Positions 18,871 to 28,155 of a DNA stretch of 64,000 nucleotides are shown piece after piece. The notes below the pieces were generated by a model. That model ran no database searches. It was given only the letters and a program-made list of their open reading frames with translations, and was not told the DNA's origin. Each line of letters opens with the position of its first letter. Positions within the stretch are counted from its first letter, which is position 1. The stretch comes from Larkinella humicola (GTDB lineage: Bacteria > Bacteroidota > Bacteroidia > Cytophagales > Spirosomataceae): contig NZ_VTWS01000005.1 in the NCBI RefSeq assembly GCF_008727875.1, forward strand, positions 636,531 through 700,530, written 5' to 3'. A program made the translations under genes and the position numbers.

Positions 18871-19193
18871 CTACTCTACCTGTATCGACAAGGAATGTTT
18901 CCGGAAGGTTGTCAGTAAAAACAAAAAATGAGGGTGTGGCTCCGGTATTTTTTCATTTCCCGGGGTAGTATTTTCGTATAAACCGGAAAAATAAAGTCCG
19001 GTCGGCGTCAAGAACCCCGACCGGAACCGTACTAACTCTAACAAAGTATGCCCACTCTCCAGGCGAAAGAATGATCACCTATCCTGTAGTAAGACGGTGA
19101 ATATGAAAAAAGTAACGATAGACGGTGAAATAAACTTTCGGGCCTAAAAGATGGACCGGATTTGTCGTTCGTTCTGGCGTCAAACGCGTTGGA
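18871..19193. other. 323-bp intergenic region with one terminator-like hairpin
   Basis: No gene seen. The only structure is the hairpin at 18997-19025, described separately. Confidence 0.5.
18987..19025 (-). terminator. Candidate terminator downstream of the cupin gene
   Basis: TCCGGTCGG at 18997-19005 pairs perfectly with CCGACCGGA at 19017-19025. Read on the minus strand the stem is followed by CTTTATTTTT, as expected for an intrinsic terminator, although it lies about 170 bp beyond the cupin stop. Confidence 0.5.
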
Positions 19194-19751
19194 TTAACGC
19201 AGTTTCACGGCTTCGGGGGCATCGTTGAAATGTTCGTACTTATTTAGCAGCTTTCCGAGGGCATAGGTAATGGGAATCATTACTTTTCTGACGAATGTGG
19301 GAATTTCCAGCATGTCGTATTCGCTGGCGTACCGGGTCAGCAGGTAGGCTGCGTCGAAGGCTTCCGGCTGGGTCCTGCCCGATTTGGCCTGGGCCGCAAA
19401 GATGGCCGAGAGAAAGAACACAATGGTATTAGCCGGCTTGATCCAGGCCTGGCACTGGAGCGTTTCGGTCCCTGCATTCCAGAACCGGTGGGGTTCACCG
19501 CGTTTAAACACAATGGACTCTCCCTCACCGGCATACTGCTCTTTTTGCCCCTGAATCTGGTAGCCAATTTTGCCTTTAACCACCGTAAAACCCTCATCCT
19601 GCAGCCAGTGAACGTGCATGGGCGGGCCACTGCCGGGTGTCACAAAGTTTTCTCCGACGACCCGGTCACCGTCCGGCTCCTGGGTCACGCCCAGAAAGAC
19701 CAATTTTTCGCCGTGGCCGTTCTCAATCGTGTGGGGGTAGGTAATGTTCAT
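19194..19751 (-). CDS. Cupin domain protein
   Basis: Protein of 185 residues from ATG 19751 with a single cupin barrel at about 20-110. The metal-site pattern is visible in two conserved boxes: GPPMHVHWLQDEGFTVVKG and PHRFWNAGTETL. The C-terminal 75 residues are helical (FFLSAIFAAQAKSG, MIPITYALGKLLNKYEHF). Many such proteins are sugar or small-molecule binding, or enzymes with a divalent metal; nothing here fixes the substrate. The upstream in-frame start at 19790 would add 13 residues without motif support. It follows the sugar permease and oxidoreductase genes on the same strand after 184 bp, so a link is possible but unproven. Confidence 0.85.
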   Translation of the reverse strand: MNITYPHTIENGHGEKLVFLGVTQEPDGDRVVGENFVTPGSGPPMHVHWLQDEGFTVVKGKIGYQIQGQKEQYAGEGESIVFKRGEPHRFWNAGTETLQCQAWIKPANTIVFFLSAIFAAQAKSGRTQPEAFDAAYLLTRYASEYDMLEIPTFVRKVMIPITYALGKLLNKYEHFNDAPEAVKLR

Positions 19752-19935
19752 GGTAATTGATATTTGTTGTTTGGTAACAAAGATCACCACCCAACCACCA
19801 CGCTGAAACGCCGGTTCGGTTCAACCGGAAAAAGCAATCCCTGAAGCGTCGTTTTCCAGTCTTCAGGTTTCGGCGAGGTTGCCAACGTTTTCTGATGGGG
19901 CGTCAGGGATAGTCGGCTCAGAGTGAGTGGTCAAC

Positions 19936-21258
19936 TCACCCTACCCACCTCCGCACCCGATGCCCCCAAAACGCATAGTACACCAGATACAAATAACACG
20001 GAAACAACACCCAATACGCGAGTTTGACCCCGTACAAATCCGCAAAATACCCGTAGAAAAGGGGCATAATGGCGTTCCCGCAGAGTCCCATGATCAGGAT
20101 GGCCGCGCCCAGTTTGGTAAACCGCCCCAGACCGTCGAGTGCCAGCGGCCAGATGCCCGCCCAAACCAGCGAATTGGCCAGCCCCAGCAACACCACAAAC
20201 CAGATCGAGCGGTCGGCCTGATGACCCAAGATCGAAACCGGCCCGCTCGTGTAGATGATCAGCAACGTCAAAACCGCGCCCAACAACGTGCAAAACCGGA
20301 AAGCGGTTACCTGGCTGATGGTTTTCGGAATCAGCGAAATGCCGAGAATATACCCGCAGATCGTCGCCGTTAAGGTATACGCCGGAAACGTCTTGGCTTC
20401 CAGCAGGCTGATTCCCATGGAATTGGCGTAGCCGATCACCGTATCGATGGCAATGACCTGACTGCCCACGTGCAGAAAAATAGCCACGGCACCCAGAATC
20501 AGGTGCGGAAACTGGAAAATTGAGGTTTTTCCGGAATTGGCAGCCGCCACTTCGGAGGTTTCCTGCTCCGTATCGATTTCCGGCAAAGGCGAAAACCGCA
20601 CCAGCAACCCCAGGCCGATCAGTACCACGCCCATCAGCGAATACGGCACGATCACCCGCCGAACCAGCTCATCCAGGGCCGCACTCCGCTCCACGGCCGA
20701 CATCGTTGGCAGTTGCGCAAACAGATCGGTGTCGGTCGCCCTCAGAATCACGGCGGCAAACAGAATCGGGGCCAGCACCCCAGCCCCTTTGTTGCAAATG
20801 CCCATGATGCTGATTCGCTGGGCGGCCCGTTCCTGCGGCCCCAGAATGGTGATGAACGGGTTGGCCGCCGTCTGCAAAACCGCCAGTCCGACGCCGATCA
20901 TGAACAGTCCCAGCAGAAAAATCCCGTAGGTTCGGGTCAGAGCGGCCGGTACGAAAATGAACGCCCCCACCGCCATAATCCAGAAACCGATCATCATGCC
21001 TTTCTTGAAACCGGTGGCTTTCAGCAGATACGACGACGGCACCGACATGACGAAATACGAGATGTAAAACGCAAACGTGACCAGATACGACTGAAAATTG
21101 GTGAGTTCGCAGGCGATTTTGAAATACGGAATCAGGATCGCATTGACCCAGGTCACAAAACCAAATATGAAAAATAACAGGCCGATGATCAGGATCGAAA
21201 TGAGCGTGTCCCGCTTGCTTAACGAACTGACCTCGACAGCCGCCAGAGTTGCTTTCAT
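19936..21258 (-). CDS. Sugar MFS transporter, FucP/GluP type
   Basis: Inner-membrane permease of 440 residues with about twelve hydrophobic segments. Family signatures of the fucose/glucose/galactose:proton symporters are clear: FGFVTWVNAILIPYFK in helix 1, TGFKKGMMIGFWIMAVGAF, and LQTAANPFITILGPQERAAQ after helix 4. An acidic loop (LPEIDTEQETSEV) lies near the middle. It is preceded on the same strand by two Gfo/Idh/MocA oxidoreductases; the gap to the nearer one is 50 bp, which suggests one transcript for uptake and oxidation of a sugar or sugar derivative. Which sugar is not readable. Confidence 0.92.
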   Translation of the reverse strand: MKATLAAVEVSSLSKRDTLISILIIGLLFFIFGFVTWVNAILIPYFKIACELTNFQSYLVTFAFYISYFVMSVPSSYLLKATGFKKGMMIGFWIMAVGAFIFVPAALTRTYGIFLLGLFMIGVGLAVLQTAANPFITILGPQERAAQRISIMGICNKGAGVLAPILFAAVILRATDTDLFAQLPTMSAVERSAALDELVRRVIVPYSLMGVVLIGLGLLVRFSPLPEIDTEQETSEVAAANSGKTSIFQFPHLILGAVAIFLHVGSQVIAIDTVIGYANSMGISLLEAKTFPAYTLTATICGYILGISLIPKTISQVTAFRFCTLLGAVLTLLIIYTSGPVSILGHQADRSIWFVVLLGLANSLVWAGIWPLALDGLGRFTKLGAAILIMGLCGNAIMPLFYGYFADLYGVKLAYWVLFPCYLYLVYYAFWGHRVRRWVG

Positions 21259-21308
21259 CTAATTCAATGAGTGAATGGGCGATTGAGTAAATGAGTAAAT
21301 AACAGTGG

Positions 21309-22661
21309 TTAAACCGTTGGTTCCCAGCCGGATTGGTAGTCCCGCTGCCAGTATTTTTTCATCAGGCCTTTGTTCTTGATGTGGCCGTTGCTGGGGTCGA
21401 TGTTCAGCGTTTCGCCGGACCGGAGGGCGATGTTGCCCAACTGGCAAAGCAGCGTACTCTGGTGCCCGCCTTTAATTTCGGCAGCCAGAGCCGTGCCTTT
21501 CCGAATACCGTCGAAGAAGTTCTGAATGTGAATCGCATCCAGCGCCTGCGACGGGTTCATGCGGTCGCGGGCATCGATGACAAAATCGTTTTTGACATCC
21601 TTGACCAGTTTGCTCTGCAAGTCATACACCTTGTAGGTATTCCCGCTTTCGATGACAACCGAACCGGTTTCGCCGTAAAATTCGACGCCCACGCTGTTGT
21701 CTTCGACCGTGCGGCCGTTGCAACTGCGACCTTCCCAAACGATGCTGGTGTTGTTGTCAAATTCCAGCGTAATAACCTGCGTATCGGGCGTTTCCCAATC
21801 ATCCTTGTAGCGATACCGCCCACCCGCGGAGGAAACCCGCGTCGGGTATTCGACGCCCAGGCCCCAGCGCATCAGGTCGATCATGTGGGTGCCGTTGTTG
21901 AGCGCTTCGCCCGTTCCCCAATGCCAGAACCAGTGCCAGTTGTAATGCAACAGATTGTCTTTGAACGGTCGGCGCGGAGCCGGACCCTGCCACAAATCGT
22001 AGTTCAGCCACGACGGAACGGGGGCTTCTTTCCCGACACCAATCGACGCCCGGTTGTTGGTATACCACCCTTTCGCAAAATACGGACGACCGATGATGCC
22101 GCCCTTCACTTCCTGAATCGCCTTGGCCACGTTCGGCCACGACCGGCGCTGGTTGCCCATCTGCACGACCTTTTTGTATTTTTCAGTTACGGCCAGCAGC
22201 AGTTCTCCCTCATGCGGATTGTGACTACACGGTTTTTCGAGGTACACATGCTTGCCAGCTTTGCAGCCCAAAATAGCCGCCGGCGCATGCCAATGGTCGG
22301 GCGCAGCCACCACCAGGGCTTCCAGATCCTTGTCTTCCAAAGCTTTGCGAAAATCGGGAGCGGCTTTCGGGCGGCTTTTTTGCAGGTCTTCCACCGTCGC
22401 AATGGCTTTATCAGCAGCCCGGGAATCGACATCGCAGATGTACAAAACCTCGCAGTTTTTCTGAAGCGCAAAGTTGCTCGCCAGCGCCAGCCCCCGCGAG
22501 TTGACGCCCATCACGGCCACCTTGATTCGCTCGTTGGCCCCCAGAATATTGGCGTAACTTTTGGCACTAAAACCGGGCAGAATACCGCCCAGCGACAACG
22601 CGGCTGTGCCCGACACGGTTTTTTTGATAAACGCCCGACGGGTTTTATTCGATGATTGCAT
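21309..22661 (-). CDS. Gfo/Idh/MocA family oxidoreductase with Tat signal
   Basis: NAD(P)-dependent oxidoreductase of 450 residues acting on sugars or inositol-like compounds, probably exported folded. The N-terminus has a twin-arginine signal (TRRAFIKKTVSGTAALSLGG). The Rossmann domain begins KVAVMGVNSRGLALASNF near 47-64, and the conserved EKP of this family sits near residue 140 (GKHVYLEKPCSHNPHEGE). The C-terminal domain has HWFWHWGTGEALNNGTHMID, typical of the exported subgroup related to GH109-like enzymes. The exact reaction is unknown. It lies directly upstream of the FucP-type permease and downstream of a second family member. Confidence 0.9.
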   Translation of the reverse strand: MQSSNKTRRAFIKKTVSGTAALSLGGILPGFSAKSYANILGANERIKVAVMGVNSRGLALASNFALQKNCEVLYICDVDSRAADKAIATVEDLQKSRPKAAPDFRKALEDKDLEALVVAAPDHWHAPAAILGCKAGKHVYLEKPCSHNPHEGELLLAVTEKYKKVVQMGNQRRSWPNVAKAIQEVKGGIIGRPYFAKGWYTNNRASIGVGKEAPVPSWLNYDLWQGPAPRRPFKDNLLHYNWHWFWHWGTGEALNNGTHMIDLMRWGLGVEYPTRVSSAGGRYRYKDDWETPDTQVITLEFDNNTSIVWEGRSCNGRTVEDNSVGVEFYGETGSVVIESGNTYKVYDLQSKLVKDVKNDFVIDARDRMNPSQALDAIHIQNFFDGIRKGTALAAEIKGGHQSTLLCQLGNIALRSGETLNIDPSNGHIKNKGLMKKYWQRDYQSGWEPTV

Positions 22662-22688
22662 GGATTGAAGGGTTATAGGTTGTGAAAC

Positions 22689-22844
22689 ATACCCCAGAGG
22701 GGTAAAATGTTAATAGCCCAATCAGCTAAACTTATCTTTTAAGCTCCGGAGGAGCGCCCTGATGGTGCTTTGAGGACACTCCTCCGGAGCTTGGACTTGA
22801 CGCTAACTTCGTGTATCTATTAACATTCCACCCCTCCGGGGTAT
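22689..22844. repeat. Nested inverted repeats (family D)
   Basis: The outer arms, 22689-22715 and 22818-22844 (27 bases each), are complementary with three mismatches (ACCCC-GAGGGGT and ATGTTAATA words). The inner arms, AAGCTCCGGAGGAG at 22741-22754 and its exact complement at 22779-22792, form a second hairpin. The inner 14-mer recurs at 37239-37252. The element fills the gap between the two oxidoreductase genes. Confidence 0.85.
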
Positions 22845-22888
22845 TTTTGTTTTGATCCGGTTTTGAACTACGATCTAAAGAACCGTCT

Positions 22889-23908
22889 TTACACTTTTCG
22901 CAGCACGCTTTCCAGCGTCACGGTGGCTCCGCCCTGCCGTTTGCTTTCTTCGGCGGCTTCCATAAAGGCAAAAATTTCCAGCGTTTCGGCGGCACTGACC
23001 GGCGGTTTTCCGGTATTGAAAAAGGTTACGATTTGTACCAGCAGGGCTTTATAGCCTTCGTAGGGACCGATGGGTGCGATGCCTTTTTCGCCGTACGCCG
23101 TGCCGCCATACCCGGTTTTTCCGGAACGGATTCCCCGGAAAGTCCCGATCCGATCATCATTCCAGACACCAACCACTACGTCCATATCCTTCGTGTGCGT
23201 CCGGCTCACCTGCTTGCAACCCGGCCCCATCACCGTGAAAAGCGTTTCGACGCCGTGGATGCCGTACCAGAACAGATCCGGATGGGTTTTCTCGATGGGC
23301 GACGGACTGTAGGTGTCAGCCCCCAGCACTTTCCCGACGGTTTTTCCCTGCGCGATGTCCTGCGCGCTGGTCATATAGCGGAGCGATGAGGCCGAAAAAA
23401 CCGGCACGTTGGCCTTTTTAGCGGCTTCAAAAATAGCTTTTGTATCGGCCAGCGAAGCCGCAATCGGTTTGTCGATAAACACCCGCTTCCCGGCCTTGAA
23501 CACCTTCAGCGCCTGCTCCAGATGCAACCGGCCGTCGTTGGTTTCCAGCAACACCACATCCACTTTGCGGAGCAGTTCGTCAATGGAACCGACGATTTCA
23601 ACGCCCAGTTTTTTCACTTCTTCCGTATAGCCTGCCACCCGGCTGACGCTCGATTCGATGTCATTGCTGCCCTTCGGATAAGCCGCCACGACGCGGTAGC
23701 CGTCCAGTTCAGGACCGGCGGTCGGGCTGTTGAGTTCTTTGGTGAAAGCGGTGCTGTGCGAGGTGTCCAGACCGATGATACCCACCCGTTTTCCCTCTGC
23801 CGACGGAGTCGGTTCGGGCATCGAAAAAAGGGTGTGCGGCAGGCTGAGCGAGAGTCCCGTAGTGGCTGTCACACCCAGAAATTTTCTACGGTTAAGCAAT
23901 TGATTCAT
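22889..23908 (-). CDS. Gfo/Idh/MocA family oxidoreductase with Tat signal
   Basis: Second family member, 339 residues, with a twin-arginine signal (NRRKFLGVTATTGLSLSLPH) and a Rossmann start KRVGIIGLDTSHSTAFTKEL near 40-59. A substrate-binding motif FIDKPIAASLADTK near 142-155 occupies the usual EKP position, with Asp in place of Glu before Lys-Pro. The C-terminal domain includes HGVETLFTVMGPGC. Glu to Asp at this position occurs in the family, so activity is plausible. It is the first gene of the minus-strand group leading to the sugar permease and is divergent from the cation antiporter gene. Confidence 0.88.
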   Translation of the reverse strand: MNQLLNRRKFLGVTATTGLSLSLPHTLFSMPEPTPSAEGKRVGIIGLDTSHSTAFTKELNSPTAGPELDGYRVVAAYPKGSNDIESSVSRVAGYTEEVKKLGVEIVGSIDELLRKVDVVLLETNDGRLHLEQALKVFKAGKRVFIDKPIAASLADTKAIFEAAKKANVPVFSASSLRYMTSAQDIAQGKTVGKVLGADTYSPSPIEKTHPDLFWYGIHGVETLFTVMGPGCKQVSRTHTKDMDVVVGVWNDDRIGTFRGIRSGKTGYGGTAYGEKGIAPIGPYEGYKALLVQIVTFFNTGKPPVSAAETLEIFAFMEAAEESKRQGGATVTLESVLRKV

Positions 23909-24015
23909 CCGATTCGGGCTAAAAAGGTCGTATTATTGTAAGAATAGCAATTTTATTCGTTTTATCCTTCTGCCGTTTCAAGGGTAGGTCGATAAAAATA
24001 CGGTTTTTTCCAGAT

Positions 24016-26265
24016 ATGGCTCATTTACCAAACCTGATCATTGATCTGGCGATCATTTTGGGAACCGCAGCCGTAACGACGCTTCTTTTCAAATGGCTTA
24101 AACAACCCCTCGTTCTGGGTTATATTCTGGCCGGAGTGCTCGTAGGGCCAAAGTTTTCATTATTCCCGACCATTTCCGACCCGGCCACCATTCGCATCTG
24201 GGCCGACATTGGCGTCATTGTACTGCTGTTCAGCCTCGGGCTTGAATTTAACATCAAAAAGCTCGTCAAGGTCGGCGGCACGGCTTCCATGACGGGCGTC
24301 ATCGAAATTTCGGCGATGGTTCTTCTGGGTTACCTCACCGGCATGTGCCTGGGCTGGTCGACGATGGACAGCATTTTTCTGGGCGGCATTGTCTGCATTT
24401 CTTCCACCACCATCATCATCCGGGCGTTCGACGAACTGGGCATCAAAACCCAGCAGTTTGCCGGTATTGTTTTCGGGATTCTGGTCATCGAAGACATCGT
24501 AGCGGTTTTGCTGCTCGTGCTGCTTTCTACGCTGGCCGTCAGCAAGCAGTTTTTCAGTGCCGAAATGCTGGTCGCCATCATGAAACTGGCGTTCTTTCTG
24601 GTCATCTGGTTTCTGGGCGGTATCTTTCTCGTTCCCTCCCTGTTACGAAGCGGCCGAAAATTCATCACCGACGAAACCCTGCTGATCATCTCGCTGGCGC
24701 TGTGTCTGCTCATGGTGGTTTTCGCAACGAGCGTCGGTTTTTCGCCCGCTTTGGGTGCTTTCATCATGGGTTCGATTCTGGCCGGAACCATTTACGCCGA
24801 ACGCATCGAACACCTGCTGACCTCCATCAAGGATCTGTTTGGGGCGGTATTTTTTGTCTCGGTCGGCATGTTGATCGACCCGGCCCTTCTGGTCGAATAC
24901 GCCGGACCGATTGCAATCGTTACCCTTGTCGTTATTCTCGGCAAATCCATTTTTGTTACCCTCGGTGCGCTCGTGGTGGGCCAGCCGCTGAAACAGTCGA
25001 TCCAGACCGGGATGAGTCTGGCGCAGATCGGGGAGTTTTCGTTCATCATCGCCACACTGGGCCTCAATCTGAAAGTCACCAGCGGTTTTCTGTATCCCAT
25101 TGCCGTTGCCGTTTCCGCCCTGACGGCCTTCACCACACCCTACATGATCAAGGCTTCCGGCCCGCTCTGTACCTGGGTGGAAAGCAAACTGAGCCCGCGA
25201 ACCAAACTCTTCCTGACGGCCTACAGCTCCGGAGCGCAAACCATCGGCAGCGTCAGTGACTGGTATCAACTCCTTCGCGAACACATTCAGATCATCATTG
25301 TCAACACCGCCGTCATTCTGGGCATCATTCTGTTGGCATCCCGCTGGCTGATGCCCCTTGTTTCGGCAGAAATCATCAGCAGTCCGGGAGCCGATATCCT
25401 GACCGGTTTTCTGTCCATTCTGCTGATGGCTCCGTTCCTGTGGGCGCTGGTGCTGAAACGAATCAACCGACCGGTTTATACCCGGCTCTGGACCGAACGA
25501 CGCGCGTATCGGGGGCCGCTGGTGACACTGGCGATTGCCCGTGGCGTCATCGGTTTGGGGCTGGTGCTGCTGTTGCTGCAACAGTTTTTCTCCGTTAGCC
25601 TGCTGCTTTTCGTCGTCGTCGTGCTGACCGGCGGCTGGCTTGTGCTGGGCAAGCGGCTTCCCCTGATTTATGAACTGATCGAAAAGCGGTTTCTGGTCAA
25701 CCTCAATTCCCGCCAGATTTACCAGGAAAACCGCATGGGGCGGAATCTGTTGCCGTGGGACGCCCACCTTTCCTATTTCGAAGTCAATGCCGAATCGCCG
25801 GGTGTCGGGTCTACGCTCGCTGAGCTGGCGCTTCGCGAAAAATACGGCGTCAACGTCATTTCCATTGCACGCGGCAGCGTGACCATGCTGGTGCCGGGCC
25901 GCAACGAACGGCTGTTTCCGGGCGATAAAATTGCCGTAATTGGCACCGACAAGCAACTGGAACATTTTATCAGCCTGATCGAACCGGCTAAAAAAGAGAA
26001 GGTTCAGACCACGACGGCGCAGGAAATATCACTCCAGAAAATTGCCGTCGATGAGTCGTTTCCGTACATCGACCAGAGTATTCGAAATTCCGGAATTCGG
26101 GAAAAAACCCAGGGGCTCATTGTGGGTATCGAACGCAAAGGAACACGCATTTTAAATCCGGATTCAACGACCTTTTTCCTCCCGGGCGATGTTATCTGGC
26201 TGGCCGGGAACACAAAACTCATCAAGGAGTTTCAGCGGGAAAACCGCTTGCGGACGATGCAGTGA
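24016..26265 (+). CDS. CPA2 family cation:proton antiporter with two TrkA-C domains
   Basis: Inner-membrane antiporter of 749 residues (KefB/KefC class) exchanging K+ or Na+ for protons. The antiporter domain spans about residues 10-380, with GYILAGVLVGP, DIGVIVLLFSLGLEFN and GIVCISSTTIIIRAFDELGI. Several additional membrane segments fill about 410-560. Two TrkA-C (RCK_C) ligand-binding domains follow at about 582-656 (GSTLAELALREKYGVNVISI) and 668-745 (SIRNSGIREKTQGLIVGIER). No nucleotide-binding TrkA-N domain is seen between them. It is followed on the same strand by an ABC exporter after 70 bp. Confidence 0.92.
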   Translation: MAHLPNLIIDLAIILGTAAVTTLLFKWLKQPLVLGYILAGVLVGPKFSLFPTISDPATIRIWADIGVIVLLFSLGLEFNIKKLVKVGGTASMTGVIEISAMVLLGYLTGMCLGWSTMDSIFLGGIVCISSTTIIIRAFDELGIKTQQFAGIVFGILVIEDIVAVLLLVLLSTLAVSKQFFSAEMLVAIMKLAFFLVIWFLGGIFLVPSLLRSGRKFITDETLLIISLALCLLMVVFATSVGFSPALGAFIMGSILAGTIYAERIEHLLTSIKDLFGAVFFVSVGMLIDPALLVEYAGPIAIVTLVVILGKSIFVTLGALVVGQPLKQSIQTGMSLAQIGEFSFIIATLGLNLKVTSGFLYPIAVAVSALTAFTTPYMIKASGPLCTWVESKLSPRTKLFLTAYSSGAQTIGSVSDWYQLLREHIQIIIVNTAVILGIILLASRWLMPLVSAEIISSPGADILTGFLSILLMAPFLWALVLKRINRPVYTRLWTERRAYRGPLVTLAIARGVIGLGLVLLLLQQFFSVSLLLFVVVVLTGGWLVLGKRLPLIYELIEKRFLVNLNSRQIYQENRMGRNLLPWDAHLSYFEVNAESPGVGSTLAELALREKYGVNVISIARGSVTMLVPGRNERLFPGDKIAVIGTDKQLEHFISLIEPAKKEKVQTTTAQEISLQKIAVDESFPYIDQSIRNSGIREKTQGLIVGIERKGTRILNPDSTTFFLPGDVIWLAGNTKLIKEFQRENRLRTMQ

Positions 26266-26335
26266 CCCGCCACGGGTTGTCCTGTTTTGAAAACCGTACG
26301 CAGCCCGGTCGAAACCAAACCTCTTCTTTTACTTT

Positions 26336-28108
26336 ATGAAATTACTGTACAGCTACTTACGCGGTTTCTGGCCACTCCTCATTCTGGCCTTGCTATTGGC
26401 CGCAATCAACCAGATTTTTTCGCTGCTCGATCCGTACATCTTCCGAAAAATCATCGATCAGTACGTCGTCAAACCGGGTTCGGCCATCCAGCGACTGGAT
26501 TTTGTGAGCTTCCTGAGCGACGGTGCCGGGCTGCTGATTTTGCAGGCACTGGGTGTTGCGATGGTGAGCCGCATCGCCAAAAACTTCCAGGATTATTACG
26601 TCAACGTCATCACGCAGCGACTCGGCGCCCGGCTGTATTCCGACGGGTTGCGCCACTCACTCGACCTCCCCTATCAGGTTTTTGAAGACCAGCGTTCGGG
26701 CGAAACACTGGGCAAACTCCAGAAAGTGCGGACGGATGTGGAAAAACTCATCCAGTCATTTGTCAACGTATTGTTCACATCGGTAGTCGGGATTATTTTC
26801 GTCATGTGGTACGCCAGCACGGTATACTGGCCCATTGCGCCCGCCTATTTTCTGACCATTCCGCTGCTCGGATTTGTCAGTTCGCTGCTCAGCAAAAAAA
26901 TCAAGGTTGTTCAAAAGAACATCGTGGCCGAAACCACCGCGCTGGCCGGTTCGACCACCGAAAGCCTGCGCAACATCGAACTCGTGAAAAGCCTCGGGCT
27001 GGCCCAGCAGGAAACCGAACGGCTGAATGCGACTACCGAAAAAATCCTGCGGCTCGAACTCAAAAAAGTCCGTTACGTGCGTTCGCTATCGTTCGTGCAG
27101 GGCACGTTTGTCAACTTACTGCGGAATGCGATCATGCTGATGATGCTGTTTCTGGTGGTGCAGGGACGCATTACGGTGGGCGAATTTTTCTCGCTCTTCA
27201 TTTACTCCTTCGCCATTTTCGGCCCCTTGCAGGAACTGGGCAACATCATCAACATTTACCGGGAAACGGAAGCCTCGCTGGCGAATTTCCAGCAGATTCT
27301 CGACACGCCCCGCGATGTCAAACCGGCCCATCCGATCCCCATTAAAAAGATTCAGACCCTGGCGTTCGAGGACGTCCGTTTCAAACACTTATCTGCCGAT
27401 AACCCGGCCCTCGACGGGATTTCATTCGACGTCAAACTGGGCGAAACCATCGCGTTTGTCGGGCCGTCCGGTTCCGGGAAGACGACGTTGGTCAAGCTGC
27501 TGGTGGGTCTGTATCCCCCGCTGGTAGGCCGGATTCTGTACAACGACATCCCCAGTTCGGAAGTCGATCTGGACGAATTGCGCGAACAAATCGGCTTTGT
27601 GACGCAGGATACGCAGCTTTTTGCGGGGACCATTCGCGAAAACCTGCGGTTCGTTGCGCCCAATGCCACAGACGCCGAATGCCTCACGGCACTCCACCAG
27701 GCGGCCGCCGACACCCTGCTGAGTCGCGCTCCACAAGGGCTCGATACCGTGATTGGTGAAGGCGGGGTGAAAGTTTCCGGGGGTGAAAAACAGCGGTTGA
27801 GCATCGCCCGCGCGTTGCTGCGCCGTCCGACCCTGCTGGTGTTCGACGAGGCCACGTCGGCCCTCGATTCGCTGACGGAGGAGGAAATCGGCAAAACCGT
27901 CCGCCAGCTTTCGGGTTCGCGGCAGCACATCACGATTCTGATTGCCCACCGCCTGAGCACGATTCTGCACGCCGACCGGATTTTTGTGTTGGAAAAAGGC
28001 CACGTCGCCGAGCAGGGGCGTCATGCGGATTTGTTGCTGCAGAAAGGACTGTATTACGCCATGTGGCGGCAGCAAATCGGCGAACGCAAGGAAATGGCGA
28101 CGGTGTAA
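26336..28108 (+). CDS. ABC transporter, fused membrane and ATPase domains (MsbA-like exporter)
   Basis: Half-transporter of 590 residues that would act as a homodimer, or as a heterodimer with another half. Six membrane helices lie in the first 320 residues (WPLLILALLLAAINQIFSLL, FVNVLFTSVVGIIFVMWYAS and others). The nucleotide-binding domain shows Walker A GPSGSGKTT near 376, Q-loop GFVTQDTQLFAGT, signature VSGGEKQRLSIARALL near 480, Walker B LLVFDEATSALDS near 500, and H-loop IAHRLSTIL. This is the lipid/drug exporter class; the substrate is unknown. A strong bidirectional terminator lies 13 bp after its stop codon. Confidence 0.93.
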   Translation: MKLLYSYLRGFWPLLILALLLAAINQIFSLLDPYIFRKIIDQYVVKPGSAIQRLDFVSFLSDGAGLLILQALGVAMVSRIAKNFQDYYVNVITQRLGARLYSDGLRHSLDLPYQVFEDQRSGETLGKLQKVRTDVEKLIQSFVNVLFTSVVGIIFVMWYASTVYWPIAPAYFLTIPLLGFVSSLLSKKIKVVQKNIVAETTALAGSTTESLRNIELVKSLGLAQQETERLNATTEKILRLELKKVRYVRSLSFVQGTFVNLLRNAIMLMMLFLVVQGRITVGEFFSLFIYSFAIFGPLQELGNIINIYRETEASLANFQQILDTPRDVKPAHPIPIKKIQTLAFEDVRFKHLSADNPALDGISFDVKLGETIAFVGPSGSGKTTLVKLLVGLYPPLVGRILYNDIPSSEVDLDELREQIGFVTQDTQLFAGTIRENLRFVAPNATDAECLTALHQAAADTLLSRAPQGLDTVIGEGGVKVSGGEKQRLSIARALLRRPTLLVFDEATSALDSLTEEEIGKTVRQLSGSRQHITILIAHRLSTILHADRIFVLEKGHVAEQGRHADLLLQKGLYYAMWRQQIGERKEMATV

Positions 28109-28120
28109 TCACGGATTTCT

Positions 28121-28155
28121 ACGAAAAAACCGGGGCTCAACTCCGGTTTTTTCGT
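28121..28155. terminator. Bidirectional rho-independent terminator
   Basis: ACGAAAAAACCGG at 28121-28133 is the exact complement of CCGGTTTTTTCGT at 28143-28155, with a nine-base loop. The A and T tracts lie in the stem ends, so it can serve both the ABC exporter (plus) and the convergent monooxygenase (minus). Its right end touches the first base of the monooxygenase stop codon. Confidence 0.85.
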